A DNA stretch of 64,000 bases, from assembly GCA_026168455.1 (NCBI GenBank), contig CM047426.1, positions 69,536,916-69,600,915 of the forward strand. Direction: 5' to 3'. Of this stretch, positions 23,400 to 33,689 are shown piece by piece. This stretch comes from Theocolax elegans (taxonomy: Eukaryota; Arthropoda; Insecta; Hymenoptera; Cerocephalidae). Position numbers and translations under genes: made by a program. The notes below the pieces were generated by a model, which saw only the letters and a list, made by a program, of their open reading frames with translations, made no database searches and was not told where the DNA came from. Every line of letters starts with the position of its first letter. Position 1 is the first letter of the stretch.

Positions 23400-23937
23400 T
23401 GTAACTTTTTAAATGTATGCGAATAGTAATGACTTCACCGCAAAGATTTATCAAATCTTCATCTTGATCAACTGTACGTAAGTGTAAATAGTCAATAACT
23501 TTGACAGATATAGGTAAGTATATAATTTCTTTAGGAACATCAATAATTTTATATCTTGGTGGTTCAGCAGGAACAAATTCATAAATTGATTTTGATTTAT
23601 GTAACCTCCTGAAGATCTATTACATTCAACTCGTAGAGCATTTACTTTTAGAATGGTTACTGGCAAATCAGATGTACGACTGATATAAGGTTGTAAGAAG
23701 CGTTCTGTAAATCCTAGGAGACGACCAATAGAATCATGCTCATCAATACTGTATAACGTGTTATTTGGTTTGATACTAATTTTTATATCTCTTAATTTGA
23801 GAATGTTTGTTAATGCTTTTACAAGATCCTCAATTTCGTAACTTCCTGTAGCTAGTTCAATTACTTTATTTCTAATGTAAAATATATTATGTCCGTAATG
23901 AATATTCGGAATAGAGTTTAACTTTAGTAATACAACA
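23400..23937 (-). pseudogene. Virion-associated protein of the viral element, main part
   Basis: The minus-strand frame contains NSIPNIHYGHNIFY, VIELATGSYEIEDLVKAL, SIGRLLGF, TSDLPVTILKVNALRVECN and, after a frameshift near 23,580, VIYLPISVKVI and ITIRIHLKS. I recognise these as a conserved protein that neighbours the double-jelly-roll gene in insect viral elements; its exact role (penton, hexon partner or fibre) I cannot state. The 5' end continues across the solo LTR at 25,021-25,090. Frameshifts make it a pseudogene. Confidence 0.7.
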
Positions 23938-25020
23938 TGTGACGTGGTATTCGCGAATCCGGTATAATTAATTATTATTAATAATTAAAATTGACCGTTG
24001 GGCCGCGTTGCCCAATACCGCGTACACAATTATTTAATTTATCCGAACTGCGGGCTGTCGCCAGGAACGCGAGTTCGCTGGGACGTACGGTATGGAGGAT
24101 TCGGGCGATCCTCCTTGCCTCGACACGAATTATAAATTTAAAGGATGTCGGCGGGAGCGGGGAGAATAAAATAAACACACTCAGTTAAAATAAAAATAAA
24201 AATAAAAGAACATTTATTTTAATATTAATTAACATTGGCCATCCAGGCCGTGTGCCGCGACAAATATTGCTTCGCGCGGGCGGAAGTCCCGGGAAACCTG
24301 TCGGATCGAGATCCTCGCCTGCGACAGGTTTCGCTCCCAGGAACCGCTGTTCGAGTACCGTTGTACTCGAACACACTCCCGTGGTACGCACACACACAAG
24401 GGAGGGGGAGGGTCACGATAATAAATGTCACTTACCGGTGACGCTCCTCGGGGATGGCCCAGCCGATCCTCGGCGACTGGTCGACCTCCTTGACAAGGGG
24501 ACGACCGGTGGTTGAGGTGGTGAAGGCGGCCCTTGCCGCGGCGAGCGAGTCGCGATCCGCGGTATCACTCGCGCACGACCCCGTCCTTGATTCACACACT
24601 CACACAAACACACACCAAACTGTACGGGACACGCGTGTGTCCACCCGGGTCTCCGCACTTAGCTCTGCTCCGGAACAACCGTTCACAGAGCTCGATGCAG
24701 GAGGGGGGTGGGGCGCACTCTCGGCTCTCACGAGTAGTACGCGATCACGGTCAAAACAATAATCCGTCTTGGTCGACGGATCATTACACACTGCTTAGGC
24801 GATCGCCTAATTTCCCGAAAAAGGGATGGAAGTGGGGAAACTCACACACTCTTTCACGCTCCCATCCCTACGTATAGTCGCGCGCGTAATTGTACACTCG
24901 TAGAAAAGTAAACAAGTGTCGTCGGTTGGCCTTGACATACGAAAGGCTCCGACGACTTACAATTCGCGAATTTAAGTACTCTATTCGTCGTGAATAGATT
25001 GTGTGACGATTTCCGTCACA
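23938..25020. mobile_element. Solo LTR with AACA target duplication, inside viral gene
   Basis: Begins TGTGACGTGG and ends TTCCGTCACA, giving a 7-bp terminal inverted repeat with TG...CA ends. The flanks are AACA at 23,934-23,937 and AACA at 25,021-25,024. It is 1,083 bp, GC-rich inside an AT-rich host, and carries A/T-rich polyadenylation-like sequence near 24,185-24,230. It splits the minus-strand virion protein gene. Frames inside (for example 24,454-24,762) show no retroviral motif and are shadows of GC-rich DNA. Confidence 0.9.
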
Positions 25021-25095
25021 AACAAGACCTAAAATATAAATTTTCTCTGGTCCATTTCAATGGTAGGATATAATGAGTTTCAGGCACTCAGAAGA
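25021..25095 (-). pseudogene. Virion-associated protein, 5' part beyond the LTR
   Basis: Reading the minus strand into the LTR site gives SLYPTIEMDQRKFIF and, one frame over, LGLV directly before the break, which fits the N-terminal end of the protein continuing at 23,937. A frameshift lies within this short stretch. Support comes from matching sense and order on both sides of the target duplication. Confidence 0.6.
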
Positions 25096-25101
25096 TGCCT
25101 G

Positions 25102-25107
<6 letters not shown>

Positions 25108-25187
<80 letters not shown>
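25108..25187. repeat. (GA)n microsatellite
   Basis: About 40 uninterrupted GA dinucleotides. It lies within or beside the minus-strand virion gene cluster and so interrupts it. Confidence 0.95.
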
Positions 25188-25190
<3 letters not shown>

Positions 25191-25399
25191 GTCATCTTTA
25201 TTGCTTTTATAGTACTAAAGTTAAATATGACAGTAACAACTATTTATAAATATGAAAATTATCTGAATAATTTAATAAATTTGCTAGAAATTTTAAGCAT
25301 AGATATCCGCAAACAAATGTTATATTCTTGATATTTTTTATAATTTTATTTAATTGTACTATTGTTATAATAATATTAATCAAATCTGTGGAAGTGATG

Positions 25400-25760
25400 T
25401 GGAAGTATTACTTTTATAATAGTTTTTTTCTGATATTTTTTCGTTTTAAGTATAAACCTTTTCCAGTAACTAAGGATTCCATACGTTGATTATGTCTACT
25501 TTGTTCTTCTATCTGTTTTTTGCAGCATTGGCAATATTTATATCATTAACTATGCCAGCAGCGTCGCCTCCTAATCAACCTTCTGCATTAAGACCTTCAT
25601 ATGTTGGAAGAAGAGCCGGTAAAAAGCCACCAGTTTCTGGAATTAGTACTCATAGTGAACTTACCTTACGTTTACCACTAGCTTTTTTTATCCTATCTTG
25701 TACAGCATCTAATGTTAATTAATTAGTATTTTTGAATTATTATCAGGCTTAACGTACTTA
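25400..25760 (-). pseudogene. Small virion protein with KGLYLK motif
   Basis: Minus strand: a hydrophobic, glycine-rich segment GGDAAGIVNDINIANAAKN (about 25,580-25,524) preceded by FLPALLPTYEGLNAEG, then HNQRMESLVTGKGLYLKRKN (about 25,492-25,433) just before a stop. The glycine/alanine block followed by a KGLYLK tail is typical of a small core or minor capsid protein that follows the phospholipase domain in related insect elements. There are stops and frame changes between blocks. The plus-strand frame at 25,486-25,722 is the shadow of this gene. Confidence 0.65.
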
Positions 25761-25764
25761 AATG

Positions 25765-25916
25765 CTGAATTATTTGACTTGTTTAAAGTATATACGTTCT
25801 AACCTCTTTCATAATTTTGTACACGGTCCGCACTGCTGATATTCTGGTATATGAAGTTCCACGGGTAGCTTGTTAATAATGTTATTTAGTACTCCTTTTC
25901 TTTTATGAACAATCAT
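25765..25916 (-). pseudogene. Phospholipase A2-like (parvovirus VP1-type) remnant
   Basis: From an ATG at 25,916 the minus strand reads VLNNIINKLPVELHIPEY and YQQCGPCTKL before a TGA, then KRLERIY in the same frame. The LP-ELHIP-YQ-CGP-TKL pattern is the calcium-binding-loop region of the secreted-type phospholipase A2 domain found at the N-terminus of parvovirus VP1 and in adintovirus-like proteins. The expected following HD catalytic helix (HDxAY) was not seen, so the domain is truncated. Its start lies about 70 bp from the start of the divergent ATPase gene. Confidence 0.6.
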
Positions 25917-25946
25917 TACATAGTCACGTATACACATGAGCTGGAT

Positions 25947-25958
25947 GGTATAAATACC
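25947..25958. promoter_or_regulatory. Bidirectional TATA element between divergent viral genes
   Basis: GGTATAAATACC has 5-bp mirrored arms, so each strand shows a TATA-type box (TATAAATA on plus, TATTTATA on minus). The plus-strand ATG at 25,985 and the minus-strand ATG at 25,916 lie about 27 and 31 bp from its two edges. Promoter function is inferred. Confidence 0.5.
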
Positions 25959-25984
25959 TCCTTCTATACTATCAGTTGTCAGTT

Positions 25985-26515
25985 ATGAATCAAACATTGA
26001 TAGTAATGGATTGCAAAGAACAACCACTTAAACTTCCACTAAGGAATTTTGATACTCTTACCGAAACGAAAGATCAAAATTTCAAACGACATAAAGATTT
26101 ATTAGTACATACTATTCGTGCAATATTTTGTGGTCCATCAAACGCTGGGAAAACTAATGCATTGTTAGCATTACTTATACGCCTCAATGGGGTAAAATTT
26201 AAAAAGATTTATATATCATCTAAATTTTTATACCAAAATAAATATAAGTGTCTTGAAAAACTTATTGAACTAATTGCCGGTATTAATTACTTACTTTGCA
26301 GTGATTAAGATCATGTTGCATCTCTTGATGATACAAAACCTAATTCAATTATAATATTCGATGATTTTGCATGTGAAAAGCAGGATAATATAAAGGCTTT
26401 CAATTTGTTATAAATATCGCATTGTTTTTTGAAGTAGTCTAGTTCTAGGTTGAAACTTTAGCAAGTTAGCATATGTGATTTTAATAAACAAATTGAGATC
26501 TTTCGGCAATGGTAA
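25985..26515 (+). pseudogene. A32/FtsK-HerA-type viral DNA packaging ATPase, decayed
   Basis: The frame opens at 25,985 (MNQTLIVMDC) and runs to a TAA at 26,306-26,308. Residues around 47-56 give the Walker A P-loop FCGPSNAGKTNALL. After the stop the same frame gives NSIIIFDDFACEKQDNIKAF, a Walker B hydrophobic stretch ending in DD, then a second stop near 26,413. This architecture is that of the packaging ATPase of Polintons, adintoviruses and large DNA viruses, which pumps genome into the capsid. The N-terminal third is undamaged. Homology beyond about 26,515 fades into AT-rich DNA. Confidence 0.8.
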
Positions 26516-26850
26516 AAGCATGTGAATTTATTATATGCAAATATAATTTACTTAAATTAAATTAAAAAATTACTAAAAAAATTATAATTGACATTGAAAC
26601 CTATTATATTGTATAACCACTTGAAAAGTTACTTGATATTACAGAAATATTTTCTCACCAATAAATGAAGCAACCGCTTATTTTTGAAAAATGAAGCAAG
26701 TATCAATTTAAAACCAAAACATGAAAAACAAGATAAAAAAATGTGATAGTGACAATGATTATAATGATTAACCTTTTAAGGACGGGACTGGTCGATATAT
26801 CGACCACTTTGGTATCATATTATTTTGGAATAGTTTCGGGTCTAATATTA
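26516..26850. other. AT-rich spacer
   Basis: No gene seen between the ATPase remnant and the BEL/Pao remnant. Confidence 0.5.
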
Positions 26851-27935
26851 TATGTTGAATACAAGAAACATCATTCTGAAAGTATATTTGACCTTGAGAG
26901 GAGATGCCTCGCGAATCGGCCATTCTTCCTGCCTTAACCAGTTGGCGCCTTCCCACCAGAGAGTGGACTCGTAAAGCCCTTGGATGTCCGTCCCTCGTGT
27001 TCCTAGATCGGCCAAGTTCTTGCTGGTGGGTACGTAGTGCTGCGTTGCTCCAGGAACGAGCTCGTGCACGTGCGCCACGTAGTCGTCGACGATGTTGCTT
27101 CCCGTCGATTCGGCAGAGTGCAGCCAGTGCAGGGCTACTTGGGAGTCGCTCCACAGGTGTCAGTCTGTCATCGGGATACCCAGGTGGCCTGCTACGAGGC
27201 GGAGTAGCTTGGCAGTGAGTAGCGCTGCTCTTAACTCGAGTCGGGTAATTGTCATTCTAGAAGAGGCTCGAGGTGAAGGGAGAAGACTCTTAATTGGCGA
27301 AAGCATTGTTTTGGCTCACAGGAGTCGTGTCGTGACGTTTTTGCTGTCGTGGTCGGAGATCCTGTAGTAGAGTGCAGTGGCCATGGCTCTTCGGCTCGCG
27401 TCGGCGAACGGATGTAGCTGGATTCTCCGTGCGCCAGAGTGTTAGATCCAGCGTGGAATGGCGATACACCTGACGCCATTTAGGTCACTCTAGAAAGCTG
27501 TCCATTTTCCAGCCCAAGTCTCGGGGACTTTGGTGTCCCAGTCCAGCTTCGCGCGTCATAGGTCTTGAATCAGCATCTTGGCGACTACACTGATTGGAGC
27601 CATTCATCCGCTGGGATCGAATATCCTGGCGAGTCCGGCGAGGATCGTCTTCTTGGTGAGCGTGGCCGTGGATGCGACAGTAGACGATATTAATCTGAAA
27701 CAATCCTGAATTGGATTCCAGGAGATCCCCAGTTCGTTATCTGACCGTCCGTTGAAAACTGGAGCCATGTTGGTCGGAGTCTGTCCTCGATTGGAATGTT
27801 CTCTAAGAGGTCGGGGCTGTTCGAGACCCATTTCTTGAGTGTGAGGCCACCTATCTTGAGAAGAGCGATTAGTTGATCGCGCCGGCGACGTGCTGATTGG
27901 CTCCTTCGTCCTGGTAAAGTTGCTTCAGCGTTTTT
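26851..27935 (-). mobile_element. BEL/Pao pol fragment (RT C-terminus to RNase H)
   Basis: The minus strand from about 27,935 reads RRDQLIALLKIGGLTLKKWV, IQFRI/ISWNPIQDCF, KKTILAGLARIFDPSGWMAP, LHPFADASRRAMATALYYR, SDSQVALHWLHS and HYVPTSKNLADLGTRG then STLWWEGANWL. This order (RT connection, RNase H with a DSQ motif, the ADL-RG-LWW-GP-WL end) is diagnostic of BEL/Pao Pol. Frames change several times and one stop lies near 27,480. Integrase and gag are absent, so the copy is truncated at both ends. Confidence 0.9.
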
Positions 27936-28413
27936 ATCGCAAAAACCCATCGTATCGCTACTAACATACATGAAAAACCCGGTGAACCTCACTACTAAAA
28001 CCGGTGATACTCTTACGTTTGACCAATTCTCGAATCACTAGTACAAAGAACACGATAAATAACGTTATTGCTTACCAAATTGGAGAAAATGCAATTAACA
28101 AAAAAGATAACAATATCGATAATAGCGATCTCTTCAACGATATATACGATTTTTATATACTTTAACCGGGATCTGATATTATACTCACTACGATACTCTT
28201 AACTCGAGATCTGATACTAGACTGACTATTTCTGGGAAAACACGCTCCGTAACCGAAAATTTGAATATTATCTATCTCTTTCCGACTGATTGTCCCGTTT
28301 CTCTGTCTCTCTCGCGCCACCTGCGGGAGATAAGTCATTATTTGACTTATCTCCATGTAATTACATGTCACAGGTGCCCCCTCCCACTGCCATATTCTCC
28401 CCACTGGTATCAA
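27936..28413. other. Unassigned sequence upstream of the Pao fragment
   Basis: Mixed composition, with a short inverted repeat near 28,325-28,370 (GATAAGTCA/TGACTTATC). No protein family recognised. Confidence 0.35.
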
Positions 28414-29237
28414 TGTTGACCATTAATACCATTAAAATTATTATAGAAAGCTTCGGTCGTTTTGACATCAATTATGGTAATATAAGCCAAAATTACCTGT
28501 CTCAGAACCGTAAGCATTCTATTGTCCCAACTATAAAGTCACTATTATACATATATCATATAAACATGATAAATGTTGATAATAGCACTATCTTACACAT
28601 CTCTTATCACATACAGTACGATATAATGGGAATTCACCCGTTCCGATTCGCGTTTCCATCTATATCGTATATGCTTCATGAATACGCGCGCCCTACTAAC
28701 GTATGTATTATCTATCCGCGCGCGCACCTGTTGATAATATGGCCGATCGGACTCGAGCGTGTAAACACGCCGGCACCGTTGCTCGTGTATCGGTCGTTTT
28801 CCGTCGCATCGCGCCCGAGTGATCCGCGAATAAGTGTGTGCGCGTGTTAATGTACGTGTAAGTGTAAGTGCGAAGTGCGCGCACCTCTTTCACCGGCCGG
28901 ACAACATCGCCAGCTTAACGACGGCTACCCCCACCAACGCTATCACGAGGGATACCGTGTACACAATAAAGGAATTATATATTATTAATTAATTCTATAT
29001 TAACATCTTTTTCTTTTACAAGTACCGTGGTTTTGGAGAACCTGACCACCCAGGGAACCTTTACCTTCGGTTAGCAGAGGAACCCGGAGCAGCCAACGAC
29101 TCATCGACTACAACCATCCGAAACAACAATAAGAAGTTCTCTCAGCAGGTAAATAATAGTTTTAATTATATTTATTATTAATAAATGATTATTAATCCCT
29201 TTTTATTATTGTTTCTGGTAACACAGTGATGGCAACA
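28414..29237. mobile_element. Possible BEL-like LTR (TGTTG...CAACA)
   Basis: Starts TGTTGACC and ends GGCAACA, with an AATAAA at about 28,967 and GC-rich promoter-like DNA near 28,630-28,930. Flanking 5-mers do not match, so the boundaries are uncertain. It lies 5' of the minus-strand Pao pol fragment and could be its LTR. Confidence 0.3.
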
Positions 29238-29666
29238 TCACAATGTGATCGTTAATACCATACTGTACACCAGATTTTTGACAATTATTTTTGTGTTCTT
29301 TACTTCTACATTGTAGTTATCTTTTCGTCTCACCTTCGTATCTCGCGTCACAATCGTTACATTTAATTTAATATACTAAGTTTGTTTCACAAAGTCTATC
29401 AGTTTTTTTCTTGCCTCTCACAACAACATTACCCAAGCCATTACAATTTCATAAAACCAGATATATTATCATAATTTGACAATAAAATTACCTTAAACAC
29501 CAAAGTATAAACCATCGCTCTTTTTTGTTCTACAGGATGACTAGATAAAAAAATTTTAAAATTTGCCTGAAAATGTATCTTTTCTATACCAGTTAGTGGT
29601 CTTTTCGATACCAATTAGCACCGTTTTTGTCTTTTTCATGGATGAATTGAAGACGTGTATTCCCGT
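29238..29666. other. AT-rich spacer
   Basis: No gene seen. A minus-strand frame at 29,556-29,882 runs into the palindrome that follows and is not convincing. Confidence 0.4.
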
Positions 29667-30730
29667 GTAAAAAAAGTATGGGGAACGTCTGGAAAAAGTC
29701 TGGCTTATAAAGTCTTGGCAAAGTCTAGCTGGTGAGACTATCCCATACTTTTTGCCAGACTTAATATATTTTATTTTAAAAGTCTGGGATAAATCATCCA
29801 GACTTTCTCCCGCACTATTACCAAACTTTATAATTATTTTTGAAAGCTTAGGATTATAAATAAGCCATACTTTCTCCCACACATTTTACTAGACTTTATA
29901 ATTATTTTTAAAAGTCTGGGAGAATTCAACCAGACTTTCTCCCAGTCTTCCCCCTCGTCGAATCTTTGTCGCACTGCATCTTCCAAACATAAAATTTATA
30001 TTGTATCTAATTAATAGAAACAATACATCCTCGACATGTTTTGATCTATCGAACTCACAAAACCACCAGATACTTATCTATCACATAAAAAAAGTCACCA
30101 ATGTTTTTCGTGTATCTCGCGACAACAAACTGATGAAATGGTTAGGGTACAAAACGATATGGAAACCAACTTAGATTTGATGATTGTGTTTTTATAATTG
30201 TAACCTAACCATTTCATCAGTTTGTTGTCGCGACATACACGAAAAACATTAGTGCCTTTTTTTATATGTAATAGATAAGTATCTGGTGGTTTTGAGAGTT
30301 CGATAGCTCAAAACATGTCGAAGATGTACTGTTCTTATTAATTAGAAATAATATAAATTTTATGTTTGAAAGATGCAATGCGGCGAAGATTCGACGAGGG
30401 GGAAGTCTGGGGAAAGTTTGTTTGAATTATCCCAGAATTTTAAAAATTATTATAAAGTCTGACAAAATGTGCGGGAGAAAGTCTGGTTGAATTCTCCCAG
30501 ACTTTTAAAAATAATTATAATGTCTAGTAAAATGTGTAGGAGAAAGTATAGCTTATTTATCGCAGACTTTCAAAATAATTATAAAGTCTGGCAAAATGTG
30601 CGGAAGAAAGTCTGGTTGATTTAAAATACATTAAGTCTGGCAAAAAGTATAGGATAGTCTCACCAGCTCTATTTTGCTAAGACTTTATAAGTCAGACTTT
30701 TCCCAGGCGTTCCCCAGACTTTTTTTTTAC
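29667..30730. repeat. 1.06-kb palindromic element rich in AGTCTGG motifs
   Basis: GTAAAAAAAGTATGGGGAACG at the left end is mirrored by CGTTCCCCAGACTTTTTTTTTAC at the right. Arms of about 500 bp meet near 30,180, where TAACCATTTCATCAGTTTGTTG appears inverted on each side. The outer arms hold repeated (A)GTCTGG blocks about 60-75 bp apart. No transposase. A target duplication could not be fixed. Confidence 0.85.
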
Positions 30731-30773
30731 ATTGATCAACTATACAACATAACAATTTTTATGTCGACAATTA

Positions 30774-32036
30774 CACTGCCAGTCACATACTTTTACCCCC
30801 CCCCCTTGAGCAAATTTGGATAAAGTTTAAAGTTTTGTATCTTTGAAAGAAATCATCGCACAAAAACCAGTCGGAGACCATTTGAAAGCTTATATAAAAT
30901 ACTATTTTTTGGAACTATTAAATGGCAATAAACTAGTTTTAAAAAACGAATTTTTGAACACCTTCTTTAATTCAATACAGTTTTCAAAAGAATGACGAAA
31001 CCAAAAAGTTATCCAGATAGATTTTTAGCTTTTTTCAAGAGCTTTCGACTGGTTTTTTTTAATTCTTGTTACGGTAGTTTTTGCTCGAAAAAAGCCTTTT
31101 TTTAAATCTAAATATATTAAAAACTTTTATAGATACAAAAAAATGATAAAGAGAAAAAATGTTACTTTTTTAACATAAAATACGAAAATCTTTTAAGTAA
31201 GAGCAAACAAAAAAATTTGTTATTGCCTGTATTTTTTATAAGTACAATCATCTTTGAAAAAAATCAACCTGCAGAGATGCAGCTGCAAGTTTTACAGCTG
31301 CATCCAGGAGCTTTCAAATGGTATTAATCAACGATTTAGCATTGTAAATTCTAAAATTGCCTAACTAAATCACTCTTTAACAAAAAAAATTTCCTTTTTT
31401 GTTTAAAAATTTATTTAATTATTAAAAGTAATAAGACTGCCAGGATTGAAATTAAAACAAAACAAAACTTGCATCTGCATCTCTGCAGGTTGATTTTTGT
31501 CAAAGATGATTGTACTTATAAAAAATACAGATAATAAAAAATTTTTTGTTTGCTCTTACTTAAAACATTTTCATATTCTACGTTAAAAAAGTGACATTTT
31601 TTCTCGTTATCATTTTTTTGTATCTATAAAAGTTTTTAATATATTTAGATTTAAAAAAAAGGCTTTTTTCGAGCAAAAACTACCGTAACTGTGATTAAAA
31701 TAAAGTTACAAGAATTAAAAAAACCAGTCGAAAGCTCTTGAAAAAAGCTAAAAATCTATCTGGATAACTTTTTGGTTTCGTCATTCTTTTGAACACTGTA
31801 TTGAATTAAAGAAGGTGTTCAAAAATTCGTTTTTTAAAACTAGTTTATTGCCATTTAATAGTTTCAAAAAATAGTATTTTATATAAGTGACTCAGGAGAA
31901 TCGAAAGGTATTAAAATAAGCTTTCAAATGGTCTTCGACTGATTTTTGTACGATGATTTCTTTCAAAGATACAAAACTTTAAACTTTATCCAAATTTGCT
32001 CCAGGGGGGGGGGGTAAAAGTACGTGACTGGCAGTG
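30774..32036. mobile_element. Tc1/mariner-like foldback MITE, TA target
   Basis: CACTGCCAGTCAC...TTTTACCCCCC at the left end and the inverted GGGGGTAAAAGTACGTGACTGGCAGTG at the right end are flanked by TA at 30,772-30,773 and 32,037-32,038. The halves are inverted copies with a centre near 31,400, where CTGCATCTCTGCAGGTTGATTT is mirrored. The TA duplication and CACTG-type terminus fit Tc1/mariner mobilisation. It has no open frame. Confidence 0.85.
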
Positions 32037-32108
32037 TACAATAAAATAATTAGAAAAATGTAAACAAATATAAATTTTATTTATTAGAACAACATTATTA
32101 ATATGGAA

Positions 32109-32932
32109 TTACTTCTTCTTTCGCTTCACATCCCAATACGTGGCATTACAGAGTACATCACTAAGTCCTTTAGTCCATAGCTTGTCCGTCGTTTCTAAAT
32201 GTTTTTCATTTCTTGAAGTTATAATTACATACTCCATTGTTTCACAAAATTTACAAGTCTTGAATATTTCTTTTGTCTCATTTTGTGACTTTTTATGAGC
32301 TGTATACTGTATAGCTACAGCCTTACTAATAAATTTTCTTAACATTGTCAATATACTTCTTGTAATAATATTATTTTCAACTACAGACGTTTTTAATATA
32401 CTAATTACGTCTTTTTTCATCAAATTGTTGATACTCAACTCTTCTTTGAATCTAATAAAACTTAACCTATCATCCAAAGGTATCTTGAATTGATATTTAG
32501 CTTCAAAATCAATTGCATTGGTTACCTTGTTTATAACCTCTTTGTTACAAAGATATTTTTCTAAATTAAGTAGTCTTTTACTCTGTTTCTGTTGTTCCAT
32601 ATAAATCATGGAAAGTTGTGCAAGTACTGCAGTCTCAAATGCTGAAGAACATGGTACATTAGAAATATTAACGACAGGCACATCAACTTTCATAATAGCT
32701 GGTATGCATTCTTTGTCTGTCGAAGCACAAACAAGATCTATAGATTTTGTTTCTGGTTGTGCTAGATTTGAAAGAAGTGGATCAGCTGTCTCATTATTGT
32801 GTGATTGTACTGACATATCATCGAATGGCTCAACTTGTCCTTTTCTATTACGTCCATTCATCGAATTATCACCTGGTACATCAGTATCATAGTTGTCGGT
32901 CATGACTGGACTTTGTACTAGTTTATACGTAT
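32109..32932 (-). CDS. DUF4806-like protein, main exon
   Basis: A 264-codon open frame from ATG at 32,903 to the stop at 32,109. The N-terminal half is acidic and disordered. The C-terminal half (about residues 140-235: FKIPLDDRLSFIRFKEEL, then ILTMLRKFISKAVAIQYT and KEIFKTCKFCETMEYVI) resembles the DUF4806 domain found in many insect proteins of unknown role. A good splice acceptor (TTTTTCAG) lies at 32,933, and the 29 bases after it are open in frame before the ATG, so the exon probably starts at 32,932. The function is unknown. DUF4806 proteins are often multi-copy in insects, so this could be a host gene or a mobile-element passenger. Confidence 0.6.
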
Positions 32933-32979
32933 CTGAAAAATTTTATATAATAATAAAAAAGATTTTCATATAATAATTA

Positions 32980-33203
32980 TTATGATATGATAATATTTAC
33001 ATCATTTCCATCAAGTTCAGACTTGTTATTTGCAGGTTGCAATATATCATGTAAAGCACTTTCTTGTATAAGAAGCTTTTGCTTCTTTACTTCATATAAA
33101 ATTTTCTTCTGTCGCTCCTCTAGCTCTTCACCTAAATGTAAGCTAAATGCGTGTTCTTCATCTTGAAGACGTTCCATTCTTTTGATAGCACCCTCATAAG
33201 TGT
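32980..33203 (-). CDS. Coiled-coil exon of the DUF4806-like gene
   Basis: Begins at an acceptor CTTTTTTCAG (intron side 33,204 upward) and reads TYEGAIKRMERLQDEEHAF followed by a charged helix (EELEERQKKILYEVKKQKLL) likely to form a coiled coil. A donor-like GAT|GTAAAT lies near 33,000; otherwise the frame stops at 32,980. Its acceptor phase equals that of the 32,932 exon, but using the donor would break the frame of that exon, so the two may be alternative 3' exons or this one may be damaged. Confidence 0.45.
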
Positions 33204-33509
33204 CTGAAAAAAGATTTAATGCAATTAGCCTGTAAGTGATAATAGATTCAAAGAAAATTTCTGTTAAAATATATTAATTGAGCTTAATTTGAATATGAAT
33301 GAATAATTTAAAAAGATAGATATTAAAAATATTAAAAAAGAACATTTAAAAAACATTAACTAAGGTTAACTATTGCACATGAGTAAATAATTAAAAAAAG
33401 ATAGAAAACTGCAATGAAAAAAATAATTTATTTATACCTGCATCACCTAACCTGCTTCACTTTGACTCTTTACCAGGTTATGCAACTATGAACTATTTTC
33501 TTTAATTTC

Positions 33510-33682
33510 AGCGGCTGCCATGAATTTAGTAGTCCGCTTTTTTCTTGATTTCAATCCATTTGTATGGAACTACATCAACTTGGCGTTCTCTTCTTTTTCT
33601 GCCTCGGTTAAGAAAATGTACAATCGCATAATTCTTTAAAGAAACACTTATTTTGGTATTGGTAGTAAATATCAAATCAGTC
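33510..33682 (-). pseudogene. Upstream exon of the DUF4806-like gene, possibly broken
   Basis: After an acceptor-like TATTTACAG at 33,683 the minus strand reads NTKISVSLKNYAIVHFLNRG and RERQVDVVPYKWIEIKKKA, then TAA. The IVHF...VVPYKWI pattern is the usual N-terminal segment of insect DUF4806 proteins. Coding-like sequence (KFMAAAEIKENSS) continues one frame over past the stop, suggesting a frameshift. A clean donor CAG|GTATAA lies near 33,440. Confidence 0.45.
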
Positions 33683-33689
33683 TGTAAAT

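Noticed and set aside
24454..24877. Frames of about 100 codons inside the GC-rich block
   Set aside because: They lie within a solo LTR with clear ends and target duplication; several frames are open at once because of GC content.
28414..29237. Firm call as a BEL/Pao LTR
   Set aside because: TGTTG/CAACA ends are short and flanks do not match; kept only as a low-confidence feature.
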